Both the position numbers and the translations under genes were made by a program. A stretch of 64,000 nt of DNA from the NCBI RefSeq assembly GCF_030246945.1, contig NZ_CP126742.1, positions 248,001 to 312,000 on the forward strand, given 5' to 3'. This DNA comes from Microbacterium sp. zg-Y1090 (lineage in GTDB: Bacteria; Actinomycetota; Actinomycetes; Actinomycetales; Microbacteriaceae). The notes beneath the pieces were generated by a model. It was not told the DNA's origin and ran no database searches. It worked only from the letters and a program-made list of their open reading frames with translations. Shown one piece after another: positions 1 to 8,843 of the stretch (position 1 is its first letter; every line of letters starts with the position of its first letter).

Positions 1-729
1 GACAACTGGGCCTGGTTCCTGACCGACGATGTCACCTACATCACCCTGCAGGTCACGCTGCTCGTCATGGTGGGCAGCTGGCTCGTGCAGACTCCGATCA
101 GCCTGCTGCTGGGCACGTGGATCGCCCGTTCCGGAGGCTTCCGGTCGGTGGCGGGCCTCGTCTTCTTCGTGCCGTTGCTGCTGTCATCGGCCGCCGTCGC
201 GCTGGCCTACAAGAACCTGCTCGACCCGAACTTCGGACTCTCCACCGAGACCGGCTTCGGGTGGCTCGCCCACAACTGGCTCGGTGACCGGAACACCGTG
301 CTGCTCGTGGTCATCCTCATCATCTCGTGGCATTTCATCCCGTTGCACACGCTGCTGTACCAGGGGGCGGTGCGGCAGGTGCCCACCTCGATGTACGAGG
401 CGGCCTCGTTGGACGGCGCCGGACGCGTCACGCAGTTCTTCACCATCACCATCCCGCAGCTCAAACACACCATCGTCACGAGTTCGACGCTCATGCTCGT
501 GGGGTCGCTGACGTACTTCGACCTCATCTTCGTGATGACGGCCGGGGGACCCGGGTATGCCACCCGGGTGCTGCCGCTGCACATGTACCTCACCGGGTTC
601 CGCTCGGCCGAGATGGGAAAAGCGAGCGTGATCGCGACGTTCCTCGCGGTGTTCGGCCTCATCCTCGCGCTGCTGCTGACCCGCCTCAGCGGCTTCACCA
701 AGATGCAGAGCCAGCAGGAAGGCGCCTGA
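1..729 (+). CDS. Sugar ABC transporter permease, MalF/UgpA type (5' end outside window)
   Basis: The reading frame is open from base 1, so the N-terminus lies upstream. The visible part has several hydrophobic membrane segments. It also has the permease EAA loop (YEAASLDGAG followed by a conserved I-x-x-P stretch, roughly bases 395-475) that docks on the ATPase. This is the inner-membrane permease family of carbohydrate ABC importers (CUT1). It ends 1 bp before the next permease gene, so the two are translationally linked and should form a heterodimer. No ATPase gene is visible, as is common in actinobacteria that share one MsiK-type ATPase. The substrate cannot be told from sequence. Confidence 0.9.
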   Translation, partial: DNWAWFLTDDVTYITLQVTLLVMVGSWLVQTPISLLLGTWIARSGGFRSVAGLVFFVPLLLSSAAVALAYKNLLDPNFGLSTETGFGWLAHNWLGDRNTVLLVVILIISWHFIPLHTLLYQGAVRQVPTSMYEAASLDGAGRVTQFFTITIPQLKHTIVTSSTLMLVGSLTYFDLIFVMTAGGPGYATRVLPLHMYLTGFRSAEMGKASVIATFLAVFGLILALLLTRLSGFTKMQSQQEGA

Positions 730-730
730 G

Positions 731-1630
731 ATGACCGTGACCGCCCCCGTCGCCGCGTCCGGCTCCCCCGTCGCACTCCCGCCGCGCGCCCAGGGCCCCC
801 GGCGTCGCGCGCGCCGCTCACGACCCAACGTGCCCGGCGGCATCCTGGGGCTGCTCTGGCTCGTGATCGTCGTGCTCCCGCTGTACTGGGTGGTGGTGAC
901 GAGCCTGCGATCGGGTCCGACGTTCTTCGTCGACAGCCCCCTCTCCCTGCCGTCGGAGCCGACGCTGGAGAACTACGGCAAGGTGTTCGACTCCGGATTC
1001 CTGGGGTTCTTCATGAACTCGGTGATCGTGACCGTCGCGACCGTCGTGATCGCCGTCTTCTGCTCGCTCCTGGCGGCCTACACGATCGTCCGCAACGCCC
1101 ACCCGGTGGCACGGGGTTCGTTCTCGTTCGCCCTGCTGGGGCTGGCCATCCCGCTCCAAGCGGCGATCATCCCGATCTATTACATGATCACGCAGCTCGG
1201 TCTCTACGACACCCTGGTGGCGCTCATCATCCCGTCGGCCGCGTTCGCGCTGCCGCTGACGGTCGTCATCCTGGTGAACTTCCTGCGCGACATCCCGAAC
1301 GAGATCTTCGAGTCCATGCGCATCGACGGCGCGTCGAACTGGGCGATGCTGTGGCAGCTGGTGCTGCCGCTGTCCAAGCCGGCGCTCATCACGGTGGCCA
1401 TCTACAACGGCATGCAGGTGTGGAATGGCTTCCTCTTCCCGCTGGTGCTGACGCAGAGCCCATCGGTGCGCGTGCTGCCCCTGGCCCTGTGGAGCTTCCA
1501 GAGCGAGCTCACCGTGGATGTTCCGGCGATCATGGCCGCCGTGACCCTCTCGGTGCTGCCGATCCTGACGCTGTACATCTTCGGTCGCCGCCAGCTGGTG
1601 GCGGGACTGACCGCGGGCTTCGGCAAGTAG
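731..1630 (+). CDS. Carbohydrate ABC transporter permease, MalG type
   Basis: A 299-residue CUT1 permease, the partner of the preceding permease. A basic, proline-rich cytoplasmic N-terminus of about 35 residues precedes the first membrane segment. The EAA-like loop (FESMRIDGASNW, near residues 197-208) and C-terminal membrane segments are present, and the length is near normal for the family. The start is ATG one base after the upstream stop. A perfect 13-bp-arm hairpin follows the gene at 1651-1692, so this is probably the last gene of its operon. Confidence 0.92.
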   Translation: MTVTAPVAASGSPVALPPRAQGPRRRARRSRPNVPGGILGLLWLVIVVLPLYWVVVTSLRSGPTFFVDSPLSLPSEPTLENYGKVFDSGFLGFFMNSVIVTVATVVIAVFCSLLAAYTIVRNAHPVARGSFSFALLGLAIPLQAAIIPIYYMITQLGLYDTLVALIIPSAAFALPLTVVILVNFLRDIPNEIFESMRIDGASNWAMLWQLVLPLSKPALITVAIYNGMQVWNGFLFPLVLTQSPSVRVLPLALWSFQSELTVDVPAIMAAVTLSVLPILTLYIFGRRQLVAGLTAGFGK

Positions 1631-1650
1631 CGCGCGGCCTCGCACGGCCT

Positions 1651-1692
1651 GCGCCCGTCACGACCGCCCTCGCAGGCGTTCGTGACGGGCGC
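1651..1692. terminator. Hairpin between convergent genes
   Basis: Perfect 13-bp inverted repeat GCGCCCGTCACGA / TCGTGACGGGCGC with a 16-nt loop, between the permease stop and the flotillin stop. It has no T-tract, which is usual for high-GC actinobacterial terminators. It could serve both strands. Confidence 0.7.
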
Positions 1693-1704
1693 GGGGTGCT
1701 GCGG

Positions 1705-3177
1705 TCAGTTGTTCGAGGGCGCCGCCGGGGCGTTGCCGTTGGCGGAGGCGCCGGTGCGGGCGCCGGCGAACCCGGCCAGCAGCGTGCCGAGGTCGAGCCC
1801 GGTCAGCGACTTGACGACCTCGGTGCCCTCGCCGAGCACGGTGCCGACCGTCTTCGTGACCGCCGACGCGCCGTCGGTGGAGATGACGGTGAGCTGATCG
1901 ATGTTGCTGATCGGCTCGGCGGCGGCGCGCACGATCTCCGGAAGGCGCGAGATGATCTCCTGCGCGAGCGCGGCCTCGCCGTACTTCTTCAGCGCCTCGG
2001 CCTTCGCGTCCGTCGCGGTCGCCTCGGCGATACCCTCTGCCTGGATGGCGGCGGCGCGCGCCTCACCCTCGGCGCGGATACCGGCGGCCAGGGCCACCTG
2101 CTTGTCGCGCTCGGCCTCACCGGCGAAGCGCACCGAGGTCGCCGATGCCTCGGCATCCTGCACGGCGGCGACCTTGTTGGCCTCGGCGATCTTCGTGCGC
2201 TTGTACGCGTCGGCCTCGGTCGCGGCGTTGGCCGCGTCGCGCAGGGCGGTGGCGCGCTGCACCTCGGCGTAGGCCTCGGCCTCGGCGGGCTTGCGGATCT
2301 CGATGTCGAGACGCTCCTGCGTCACGAGGGCCTGCTCGATGAGCGCCTCGCGCTCCTGCTGGGCGACGAGGCGGTCCTGCTCGGCCTTGGTGAACGTACC
2401 GGCGGCCTCGGCTTCCGCGTTGGCGCGGTCGGTCTCGGCCTTGATGGATGCCTGGCGCAGGCTCAGCGCCTTCTGGCGCTCGGCGATCTGCTCGGCGGCT
2501 TCGATGCGCGCGAACTCGCTGGCGCGCGAAGCCTCGGCTTCGCTGACCTCCGCCACCTGGCGGGCGCGGGCGGCCTCGGCGCGACCCAGGTTGGCGAGGT
2601 AGTCGCTGCCGGGGGTCGAGATGTCGCTGATGTTGAGCAGGTCCACCTGCAGGCCCTGCTCGACGAGGTCGGCCTTGGTCTCGGCGACGACGCGGTCCGA
2701 CAGGCTCTTGCGGTCGGAGATGATCTGCTCGATCGTCATGTCGCCGACGATCGAGCGCAGCGAGCCCTCGAGCGATTCGCGGATGATGTCGGTGAGGGTC
2801 TCCTGCTGCGACAGGAAGCGCTGGCCGGCGCGGCGGACGCCCTCTTCGGTGCCCGAGACCTTGAAGTTGATCGACGCCTTGATGGCGATCTTGATGCGGT
2901 TCTTGTCGACGCCCTCGACGGTGATGCCGATCTGGCGCTGCTCGAGCGAGATCGGGAATCCCTGCTGCAGGATCGGCCACACGAACGTGCGCCCGCCGAT
3001 GACCACGCGCTGGCCGGTGGCCTCGCCCGGCACGGGCTTGCCGGCGCCGCGTCCGACGATGATGAGCGCCTCGTTCGGGGGCACGCGGCGGATGCGCCGG
3101 GCGATGAAGGTCAGAAGTCCGAGGACCGCGACGATGAGGGCGAGGACGGCGGCGATCTGGACGATGTCGACCGGCAT
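1705..3177 (-). CDS. Flotillin-like SPFH/Band 7 membrane protein
   Basis: 490 residues. One N-terminal membrane segment (about residues 5-27) is followed by a basic stop-transfer stretch. An SPFH/Band 7 domain follows (about 30-190). Next comes a long Ala/Glu-rich coiled coil (about 200-400) with many EAEA-type repeats, typical of bacterial flotillins (YuaG/FloT). The C-terminus is short and Ala/Asn-rich. Flotillins scaffold membrane microdomains. An NfeD-type gene ends 37 bp upstream on the same strand, the classical NfeD-flotillin pairing. A GGAAG ribosome-binding site precedes the ATG. Confidence 0.9.
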   Translation of the reverse strand: MPVDIVQIAAVLALIVAVLGLLTFIARRIRRVPPNEALIIVGRGAGKPVPGEATGQRVVIGGRTFVWPILQQGFPISLEQRQIGITVEGVDKNRIKIAIKASINFKVSGTEEGVRRAGQRFLSQQETLTDIIRESLEGSLRSIVGDMTIEQIISDRKSLSDRVVAETKADLVEQGLQVDLLNISDISTPGSDYLANLGRAEAARARQVAEVSEAEASRASEFARIEAAEQIAERQKALSLRQASIKAETDRANAEAEAAGTFTKAEQDRLVAQQEREALIEQALVTQERLDIEIRKPAEAEAYAEVQRATALRDAANAATEADAYKRTKIAEANKVAAVQDAEASATSVRFAGEAERDKQVALAAGIRAEGEARAAAIQAEGIAEATATDAKAEALKKYGEAALAQEIISRLPEIVRAAAEPISNIDQLTVISTDGASAVTKTVGTVLGEGTEVVKSLTGLDLGTLLAGFAGARTGASANGNAPAAPSNN

Positions 3178-3214
3178 GGTGTTCCTTCCGTGGACGCGGC
3201 TGGTCGCCGCGGGT

Positions 3215-3685
3215 TTAGTCGGCGACGACCTTGACGCGCGTGCCGGTGTGTTCGACGACGCGGATGCGCACGCCTTCGGGGATGGGGGTGTCCGAGTACG
3301 CCAGACGCCGCTCGATCTCGTGCGGGCCGTCGAGGGAGACCTCGCCGCCGGCCGGGGTGATCGGGGAGCGGCAGACGCCGGTCAGTCCGACGGCGTTGAC
3401 GGGCGTGCCGTCCGAGCTCGCCGCGAGCTTGCGGATGAACAGCACCGCGACGACGTAGGTGACCAGGGCGAGCGCCGCCGCGATGACGTAGACATACACG
3501 TCATCGAGGTTCGACGAGGCGCTGAAGACACCGCTCGCGCCGAAGACCACCGCCGCGATCCCGAGCGCGGTGCCCGACAGGGCGCCTTCGCCGATCTCGA
3601 AGTGGTCGAAGATGTCGCCGACCACGAGCGAGATGACCAGCACCAGAAGACCGATGCTGCCGATGATGATGAACGGCGTGAGCAT
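3215..3685 (-). CDS. NfeD-like membrane protein, flotillin partner
   Basis: 156 residues. The ATG at 3685 is chosen because GGAGG lies just upstream and because translation before it is arginine/proline-rich and unlike protein. An N-terminal membrane segment (about residues 4-24) and two more hydrophobic stretches (about 40-90) come first. A soluble C-terminal half follows (about 95-156), with the beta-rich pattern of the NfeD OB-fold (GLTGVCRSPITPAGGEV, then RIRVVEHTGTRVKV). It lies upstream of the flotillin gene in the same operon. NfeD proteins are thought to help flotillin assembly. Confidence 0.82.
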   Translation of the reverse strand: MLTPFIIIGSIGLLVLVISLVVGDIFDHFEIGEGALSGTALGIAAVVFGASGVFSASSNLDDVYVYVIAAALALVTYVVAVLFIRKLAASSDGTPVNAVGLTGVCRSPITPAGGEVSLDGPHEIERRLAYSDTPIPEGVRIRVVEHTGTRVKVVAD

Positions 3686-3758
3686 GCCGGGCCTCCGCGG
3701 GTGTCGGGTTCGGTCCTCCCACCCTATGAGAAACCTGGGAGTGTGCGGCGTGCTTTTT

Positions 3759-4343
3759 TCAGGCCGGGTTCGCGGCGGCGTCCTTCGCCGCCGCCTTGGC
3801 GGCCTTCTTGAACGCCCGCACCTGCTGCAGGGACTCGGGCGAGACGATGTCGGCGACGCTGCGGTGCGACCCCTCCTCGCTGTACGGGGCGGATGCCTCG
3901 CGCCACCCGCCACCGGTGTAGCCGTACTGCTTGCCGAGCAGAGCGAGGAAGATCTTCGCCTTCTGCTCGCCGAAGCCGGGCAGTGCCTTCAGTCGCTTCA
4001 GCACGGCGGGCCCGTCGGGGTCGCCCTGGGTCCAGATGGCCGCGGCATCCCCGCCGTAGCCGTCGGACACCGCGGCGCACAGCGCCTGTACGCGGCCGGC
4101 CATCGACCCGGGGAAGCGGTGCACAGCCGGGGTCTGGGCGAACAGTTCGGCGAACCGCTCCGGATCCGTGCCGGCGATCGTCGCGGCATCCAGCGTGCCG
4201 AGACGCTCGCTGATCTTCAACGGGCCGGCGAACGCGGTCTCCATCGGCACCTGCTGGTCCAGCAGCATGCCGATGAGCAGCGCGAGGGGGTCACGCGTGA
4301 GCAGCTCGTCGGCGGCCGGGTCGTCGGTGATGTGCAGTGCCAT
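3759..4343 (-). CDS. HhH-GPD family DNA repair protein (uncharacterised subfamily)
   Basis: 194 residues. It contains a helix-hairpin-helix segment (LKALPGFGEQKAKIFLALLG, about residues 116-135), as in base-excision glycosylases of the HhH-GPD superfamily. It has no FeS cysteine loop and is shorter than Nth or MutY. The C-terminal tail is Lys/Ala-rich and may bind DNA. The ATG at 4343 is favoured by a -10-like box (GAAACT) ending 6 nt upstream, which implies leaderless translation. A lesion substrate cannot be assigned. Confidence 0.75.
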   Translation of the reverse strand: MALHITDDPAADELLTRDPLALLIGMLLDQQVPMETAFAGPLKISERLGTLDAATIAGTDPERFAELFAQTPAVHRFPGSMAGRVQALCAAVSDGYGGDAAAIWTQGDPDGPAVLKRLKALPGFGEQKAKIFLALLGKQYGYTGGGWREASAPYSEEGSHRSVADIVSPESLQQVRAFKKAAKAAAKDAAANPA

Positions 4344-4349
4344 GGGACC

Positions 4350-4355
4350 AGTTTC
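4350..4355 (-). promoter_or_regulatory. Leaderless -10 box for the HhH-GPD gene
   Basis: GAAACT on the minus strand, separated from the ATG by exactly 6 nt. It matches TANNNT only at A2 and T6. The fixed spacing recurs at many genes here. Confidence 0.45.
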
Positions 4356-4423
4356 CCACCACCCGTGCTGCTGCGCCGAAGGGCGACGGCGCAGCGGCGC
4401 CTGCCGCACCGTGTGCTCGCGAG

Positions 4424-5725
4424 TCAGCCGGCGGTGGCGATCTCGCCGGGGGCGGCGAGGGTGACGGGCTCCGTGACCTCGAGGCCGAACAACGCCGTCA
4501 CGGCCGCGAACACGTCGTCGGAACGTCCCTGCTCGGCGAGCTCGTGCGCCCGCACGGTCGGGGTGTGCATCAGCACGCCCGCGAGATGGCGCAGCGCCTG
4601 CTCGGTCGTCCCGTCGTCGCCGCGGCCGCGGGCGCGGGCGATCTCGGTCTCGAGCACCGTTGCGACGTGGGCGCGCAGCGCCACGACGGCGGGCGCGACG
4701 CTGCGGCGCTCACCGGTCATGACGAAGCGCTGCGCGGCGTCGTCGACGAGCCGGCGGGCGTCGTCGGTGGCCTGCAGCTCCTCCAGCGGCGCGTGCAGCC
4801 GGATGGTCTCGAGGTCCAGCAGGTCGGTCCCCTCGACCTCGGCGACGTCGTGGTCGACGTTGCGCGGCAGCCCGAGGTCGATGACCAGGCGGCGGGCCGG
4901 AACCAGGGCGGGATCCGCGGCGGCGACGCCCGCCGCGAACGTCTCGGCCGACAGCACGGGGTGCTCGGCGCTGGTGCAGGTGATGACGAGGTCGGCGGTG
5001 GCGACCTCGACGGTGAAGGATGCCGCGGGCACGGGGCGCAGCGCGTGGCGGGCGGCGAAGACGGTCTCGCGGCCCGACGGGGAGGCCACGGCGATGTCGG
5101 CGGCGCCACGATCGCGCAGGGCGGCGACGGTGGCCGCCGCGTACGAGCCGGTGCCGACCATGAGCACCCGAAGGCGAGACCAGTCGGTGACGCGGCTGCC
5201 GGCGAGCTCCAGGGAGAGCCGCACGAGCGAGCGTCCCGCCCGCCCGATGGCGGTGGCGTTCTTGATCCCGCGCTGCGTCTCGCTGGCCTTCTGGAAGAGC
5301 CGCTCCAGCTCCGGCGAGGTGGTGCGCTGCTCGCGCGCCTCGGTGAGCGCACGGCGCACCTGGCCGGCGATCTCGCCTTCGCCCACGACGACGGATTCCA
5401 GTCCCGACGCGACCGAGAAGAGGTGGCGGGCGACGTCGTCGCCGGTCGCCACCACGTACGCTCCCTCGAGCTCGGCGGGGGCGACGCCGGTGGCGGCCTC
5501 GATGGCCGTCAGCGCCGCTTCGACGCCCACGATGCCGGCGTCGGCCGCCGGCTCGTCCATCTCGACGTAGGCCTCGAACCGGTTGCAGGTGGCCACGACC
5601 ACGGCCCCCTGCACGCTGGCGTCATAGGAGGCGATCATCGGCGCGACGCGGTCGGTGTGCACGCTGAGACGTTCGAGCAATTCGAATGGGGCGGTCTTGT
5701 GACTCGCGGAAACGCACAGCAGCAC
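4424..5725 (-). CDS. hemA: Glutamyl-tRNA reductase
   Basis: First committed step of C5-pathway heme synthesis: NADPH-dependent reduction of glutamyl-tRNA to glutamate-1-semialdehyde. With the GTG start at 5725 the protein has 433 residues and begins MLLCVSASHKTAPFELLERLS, as family members do. The catalytic cysteine is in ATCNRFE (C47). The NADPH-binding Rossmann stretch is VLMVGTGSYAAATVAAL. A dimerisation helix region follows. An ATG lies one codon earlier (5728). I prefer the GTG because the box TACCCT then ends exactly 6 nt before the start, as at other leaderless genes here. It is divergent from hemE. Its product is used by HemL, encoded at the far end of the cluster. Confidence 0.95.
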   Translation of the reverse strand: MLLCVSASHKTAPFELLERLSVHTDRVAPMIASYDASVQGAVVVATCNRFEAYVEMDEPAADAGIVGVEAALTAIEAATGVAPAELEGAYVVATGDDVARHLFSVASGLESVVVGEGEIAGQVRRALTEAREQRTTSPELERLFQKASETQRGIKNATAIGRAGRSLVRLSLELAGSRVTDWSRLRVLMVGTGSYAAATVAALRDRGAADIAVASPSGRETVFAARHALRPVPAASFTVEVATADLVITCTSAEHPVLSAETFAAGVAAADPALVPARRLVIDLGLPRNVDHDVAEVEGTDLLDLETIRLHAPLEELQATDDARRLVDDAAQRFVMTGERRSVAPAVVALRAHVATVLETEIARARGRGDDGTTEQALRHLAGVLMHTPTVRAHELAEQGRSDDVFAAVTALFGLEVTEPVTLAAPGEIATAG

Positions 5726-5731
5726 CATTGA

Positions 5732-5737
5732 AGGGTA
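5732..5737 (-). promoter_or_regulatory. Leaderless -10 box of hemA
   Basis: TACCCT on the minus strand, 6 nt before GTG 5725 and only 3 nt before ATG 5728. The spacing decides the start codon. Confidence 0.6.
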
Positions 5738-5775
5738 CCTGGCCCCCGCCTGGGAGCGGGCGGGGAGAGCGGTGC

Positions 5776-5781
5776 GAGGAT
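5776..5781 (+). promoter_or_regulatory. Leaderless -10-like box of hemE
   Basis: GAGGAT ends 6 nt before the ATG of hemE. It keeps A2 and T6 of TANNNT. It could instead act as a purine-rich ribosome-binding site. Confidence 0.4.
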
Positions 5782-5787
5782 GGATCC

Positions 5788-6816
5788 ATGGCCACCGCCC
5801 CCCTTCTGCGCGCCCTTCACGGCGACCGCCCGGAACGCCCTCCCGTCTGGTTCATGCGTCAGGCCGGCCGCTCGCTGCCGGAGTACCGGGAGCTGCGCGT
5901 CGGAACCCGCATGCTCGACGCGTGCCTCGACCCGGCGCTGGCCGCTGAGATCACCCTGCAGCCTGTGCGCCGCCACGGTGTGGATGCGGCGGTGTTCTTC
6001 AGCGACATCGTCGTGCCGCTGAAGCTCGCCGGCATCGAGGTGGAGATCCAGCCGGGGCGCGGCCCGGTCTTCGCCGACCCCGTGCGCACCACGGCCGACG
6101 TCGCACGCGTGACCGCGATCGAGCCGGAGGCGGTCGCCGCGGCATCCACCCCCATCGCCGAGGCCATCGGGATCGTCACCCGCGAGCTCGGCGACGTGCC
6201 GGTCATCGGCTTCGCCGGGGCGCCGTTCACGCTGGCCGCCTACCTCGTCGAGGGCGGTCCGTCGAAGGAGCACCTGCGCGCCCGCGGCATGATGCATGCC
6301 GACCCGGATGCCTGGCATCGCCTGGCCGGCTGGCTCGCCGAGGTGTCCCGTGCGTTCCTGAAGGTGCAGACGGATGCCGGCGCCGCCGCCGTGCAGCTCT
6401 TCGACTCGTGGGCGGGGTCGCTGTCGGCTGCCGACTACCGCGTCTTCATCGCCCCCCACTCCCACGCGGCGCTCGCCGGCGCCGACGTGCCCCGCATCCA
6501 CTTCGGCGTCGGCACGGCGCACCTGCTGAGGGACATGCGTCTGGACGGGCTGGCCGATGCGGTCGGCGTCGACTGGCGTACTCCGCTGGATGAGGCCGCC
6601 GCCATCCTCGGGCCGGACGTCACTCTGCAGGGCAACATCGACCCGGCGCTGCTGACGGCTCCCTGGCCGGTGCTGTCCGCCCACGTGCGCGACGTCATCG
6701 CCCGCGGCGGCGCCGCCCGGGCGCACATCCTCAACCTCGGTCACGGCGTGCCGCCCGAGACCGACCCGACCGTGCTCACCCGCATCGTCGCCCTCGCCCA
6801 CGGGGAGGACGCATGA
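5788..6816 (+). CDS. hemE: Uroporphyrinogen decarboxylase
   Basis: 342 residues, normal length. It decarboxylates the four acetate side chains of uroporphyrinogen III to give coproporphyrinogen III. The N-terminal family signature is present (PPVWFMRQAGRSLPEYRELR, residues 13-32), as is the second conserved block around GFAGAPFTLAAYLVEGG. ATG 5788 is chosen because the family N-terminus begins there and upstream translation is not protein-like. It overlaps hemG by 4 nt (ATGA), so the two are coupled. Confidence 0.95.
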   Translation: MATAPLLRALHGDRPERPPVWFMRQAGRSLPEYRELRVGTRMLDACLDPALAAEITLQPVRRHGVDAAVFFSDIVVPLKLAGIEVEIQPGRGPVFADPVRTTADVARVTAIEPEAVAAASTPIAEAIGIVTRELGDVPVIGFAGAPFTLAAYLVEGGPSKEHLRARGMMHADPDAWHRLAGWLAEVSRAFLKVQTDAGAAAVQLFDSWAGSLSAADYRVFIAPHSHAALAGADVPRIHFGVGTAHLLRDMRLDGLADAVGVDWRTPLDEAAAILGPDVTLQGNIDPALLTAPWPVLSAHVRDVIARGGAARAHILNLGHGVPPETDPTVLTRIVALAHGEDA

Positions 6817-8357
6817 CCGACGCCGATGACCTCCTCTCCACCGCCCACCACACCCGCGTCGTCGTCGTCGGGGGAGGCGTCGCCGGCCTCGTCGCCGCGC
6901 TCGAGTGCGCCAAGGTCGGGATGCCGGTGACGGTGCTCGAGGCGTCCGACCGCCTCGGCGGGGTCGTGCGGTCCGCCGAGCTGGACGGCGTGCGCGTCGA
7001 CGTCGGCGCCGAGAGCTTCGCCACACGCGGTGGTGCCGTGGCCGACCTGATCGCCGAGCTCGGGCTCTCCGATGCGGTCGTCGCGCCCGCCGGCGGGGGC
7101 GCCTGGGTCGCGGGCCTGCCGCACGGTGGTGCTGCCCCGCTGCCGGCCGGCGGTGTGCTCGGCATCCCGGCCAACCCGTTCGCCGACGACGTGCGCCGGG
7201 TCATCGGCTGGCGGGGCGCCTGGCGCGCCTACGTCGACCGTCTGCGGCCGCCGCTGACCATCGGCCACGAGCGCAGTCTCGGCGCCCTGGTGCGCCGGCG
7301 CATGGGGCCGGAAGTGCTGGACCGCCTCGTCGCCCCCGTCACGACGGGGGTGTACTCGGCGCGGCCCGATGACATCGATGTCGACCTCGCCGCTCCCGGG
7401 CTGAACAACGCCCTCACGCGCACCGGCTCGCTCTCGGGCGCCGTCGGCCAGCTGCGCGGCGGCGCGACGGCCACCCCCGGCGCGGCCGTGCAGGGACTGG
7501 CCGGCGGCATGACCCGCCTGGTCGACGCCCTGCGCGCACGGCTGGAGGACCTCGGCGCGGACCTCCGCACCGACATGCCGGTGCAGAGCATCGAGCGCGA
7601 CGGCGACGGGTGGCTGATCGTGGCCGACCCCGCCGACAGCCCCGTCCCCGCCGATGGCCCCGTCGCGGGGAGCGACGCGGTCGACCCGGCCGGCCCGGAT
7701 GCCGGCTCGGCCGCTGCGCCCGACCCCGCCGCCGGCCGCTTCGCCGCGGACATCGTGATCGTCGCCACCCCCGAGGCGCAGGCGCGGCACCTGCTGTCGC
7801 CGGTCGTGCCGAGTCTCGACATCGGCAGCCTGACCGCACCGGTCGTCGAGATCGTCACCCTCGTGGTGGACGCGCCGGAACTGGACACCCCGCCCCGTGG
7901 GACAGGTGTGCTCACGGTTCCCGGCTCCCACACCGCCAAGGCCCTGACCCACTCCACGGCGAAGTGGTCGTGGCTGCGGGAGGCGACCGACCACCACATC
8001 CTGCGGGTGTCGTTCGGTGCGCAGGGCGAGGCGCCCGCCACCGAGGCGCTCGATGACGCGCACGCCGCCGAGCTCGCGCTCGCCGAGGCGTCCGCGCTGC
8101 TGGGGGTGCCGTTGCAGCCCGCGCAGCTGCGGGCGGCGCACCGCGAGCGCTACGTGCAGGCGCAGCCGGGGGCGGCCCTCGGGCGCGCCGCGATCACCGC
8201 CGCCGCCCGTGCCACGGTGCAGGCGGTTCCGGGTCTTGCGGCGACCGGCGCCTGGCTGTCGGGCACCGGGCTCGCCCAGGTCGTGCCCGACGCGATCGCC
8301 GAAGCCGAGCGCGTGCGTCGCGAGGCGCTGTGGGGTCCCGGGCGCGCGGAGGACTAA
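6813..8357 (+). CDS. hemG: Protoporphyrinogen/coproporphyrinogen oxidase, HemG/HemY (CgoX) family
   Basis: 514 residues. FAD-binding motif VVVVGGGVAGLVAALE followed by the second nucleotide contact (VLEASDRLGGVV) at the N-terminus. With HemQ in the same operon, the enzyme most likely oxidises coproporphyrinogen III to coproporphyrin III in the actinobacterial coproporphyrin-dependent route (inference from context). Residues of about 270-310 form a Pro/Ala/Asp-rich insert (near bases 7625-7735) that looks like a disordered loop and lengthens the protein relative to usual family members. It starts inside the hemE stop (ATGA overlap). Confidence 0.92.
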   Translation: MTDADDLLSTAHHTRVVVVGGGVAGLVAALECAKVGMPVTVLEASDRLGGVVRSAELDGVRVDVGAESFATRGGAVADLIAELGLSDAVVAPAGGGAWVAGLPHGGAAPLPAGGVLGIPANPFADDVRRVIGWRGAWRAYVDRLRPPLTIGHERSLGALVRRRMGPEVLDRLVAPVTTGVYSARPDDIDVDLAAPGLNNALTRTGSLSGAVGQLRGGATATPGAAVQGLAGGMTRLVDALRARLEDLGADLRTDMPVQSIERDGDGWLIVADPADSPVPADGPVAGSDAVDPAGPDAGSAAAPDPAAGRFAADIVIVATPEAQARHLLSPVVPSLDIGSLTAPVVEIVTLVVDAPELDTPPRGTGVLTVPGSHTAKALTHSTAKWSWLREATDHHILRVSFGAQGEAPATEALDDAHAAELALAEASALLGVPLQPAQLRAAHRERYVQAQPGAALGRAAITAAARATVQAVPGLAATGAWLSGTGLAQVVPDAIAEAERVRREALWGPGRAED

Positions 8358-8455
8358 CCCACCCCGCCCCTCGCGCGCAACCCCGGATGCCGGGAAGGGA
8401 ATACAGGGCTAGCCTGGGGTCGACGAAGCATCCCCAACGAGCGTGAGGAGACCCC

Positions 8456-8842
8456 ATGAGGGGCAAAGTAGGACTCATCATCGGAATGGCCGCCGGCTAT
8501 GTTCTGGGCACGCGCGCCGGCCGGGAACGCTACGACCAGATCAAGCAGCAGGCGATGAAGATCTGGGACACCGAGCCGGTTCAGAAGCAGGTGGACAAGG
8601 CGAAGGAACTGGGCAAGTCGGCCGTCATGGCGCTTCCGACCGCGGTGTGGGACAGTGCGGTCAAGGTGACCAAGGCCGCCACCAGCCGCGGCGGCTCTGC
8701 CGGTCAGCGTCTGGACGCCGCCGTGGCCGCGGGCAAGGAGTCGGTCGACGAGGTCGCCGCGGGCGCCGAGACGACCGCCGCCGAGGTCAAGAAGGCCGCC
8801 CACGACGCGATCGACGACATCAAGAAGGCCGCGGACGACTGA
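8456..8842 (+). CDS. YtxH-like small membrane-anchored protein
   Basis: 128 residues. A glycine-rich N-terminal hydrophobic segment (residues 5-18, GLIIGMAAGYVLGT) is followed directly by RAGRERYDQIKQ. This is the usual opening of actinobacterial YtxH-type proteins. The remainder is a charged Ala/Lys/Asp-rich helix (coiled-coil-like). The ribosome-binding site GTGAGGAG precedes the ATG, and a -10-like TAGCCT lies at 8410-8415. It is the first of three small membrane genes placed inside the heme operon. No function is known. Confidence 0.75.
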   Translation: MRGKVGLIIGMAAGYVLGTRAGRERYDQIKQQAMKIWDTEPVQKQVDKAKELGKSAVMALPTAVWDSAVKVTKAATSRGGSAGQRLDAAVAAGKESVDEVAAGAETTAAEVKKAAHDAIDDIKKAADD

Positions 8843-8843
8843 C

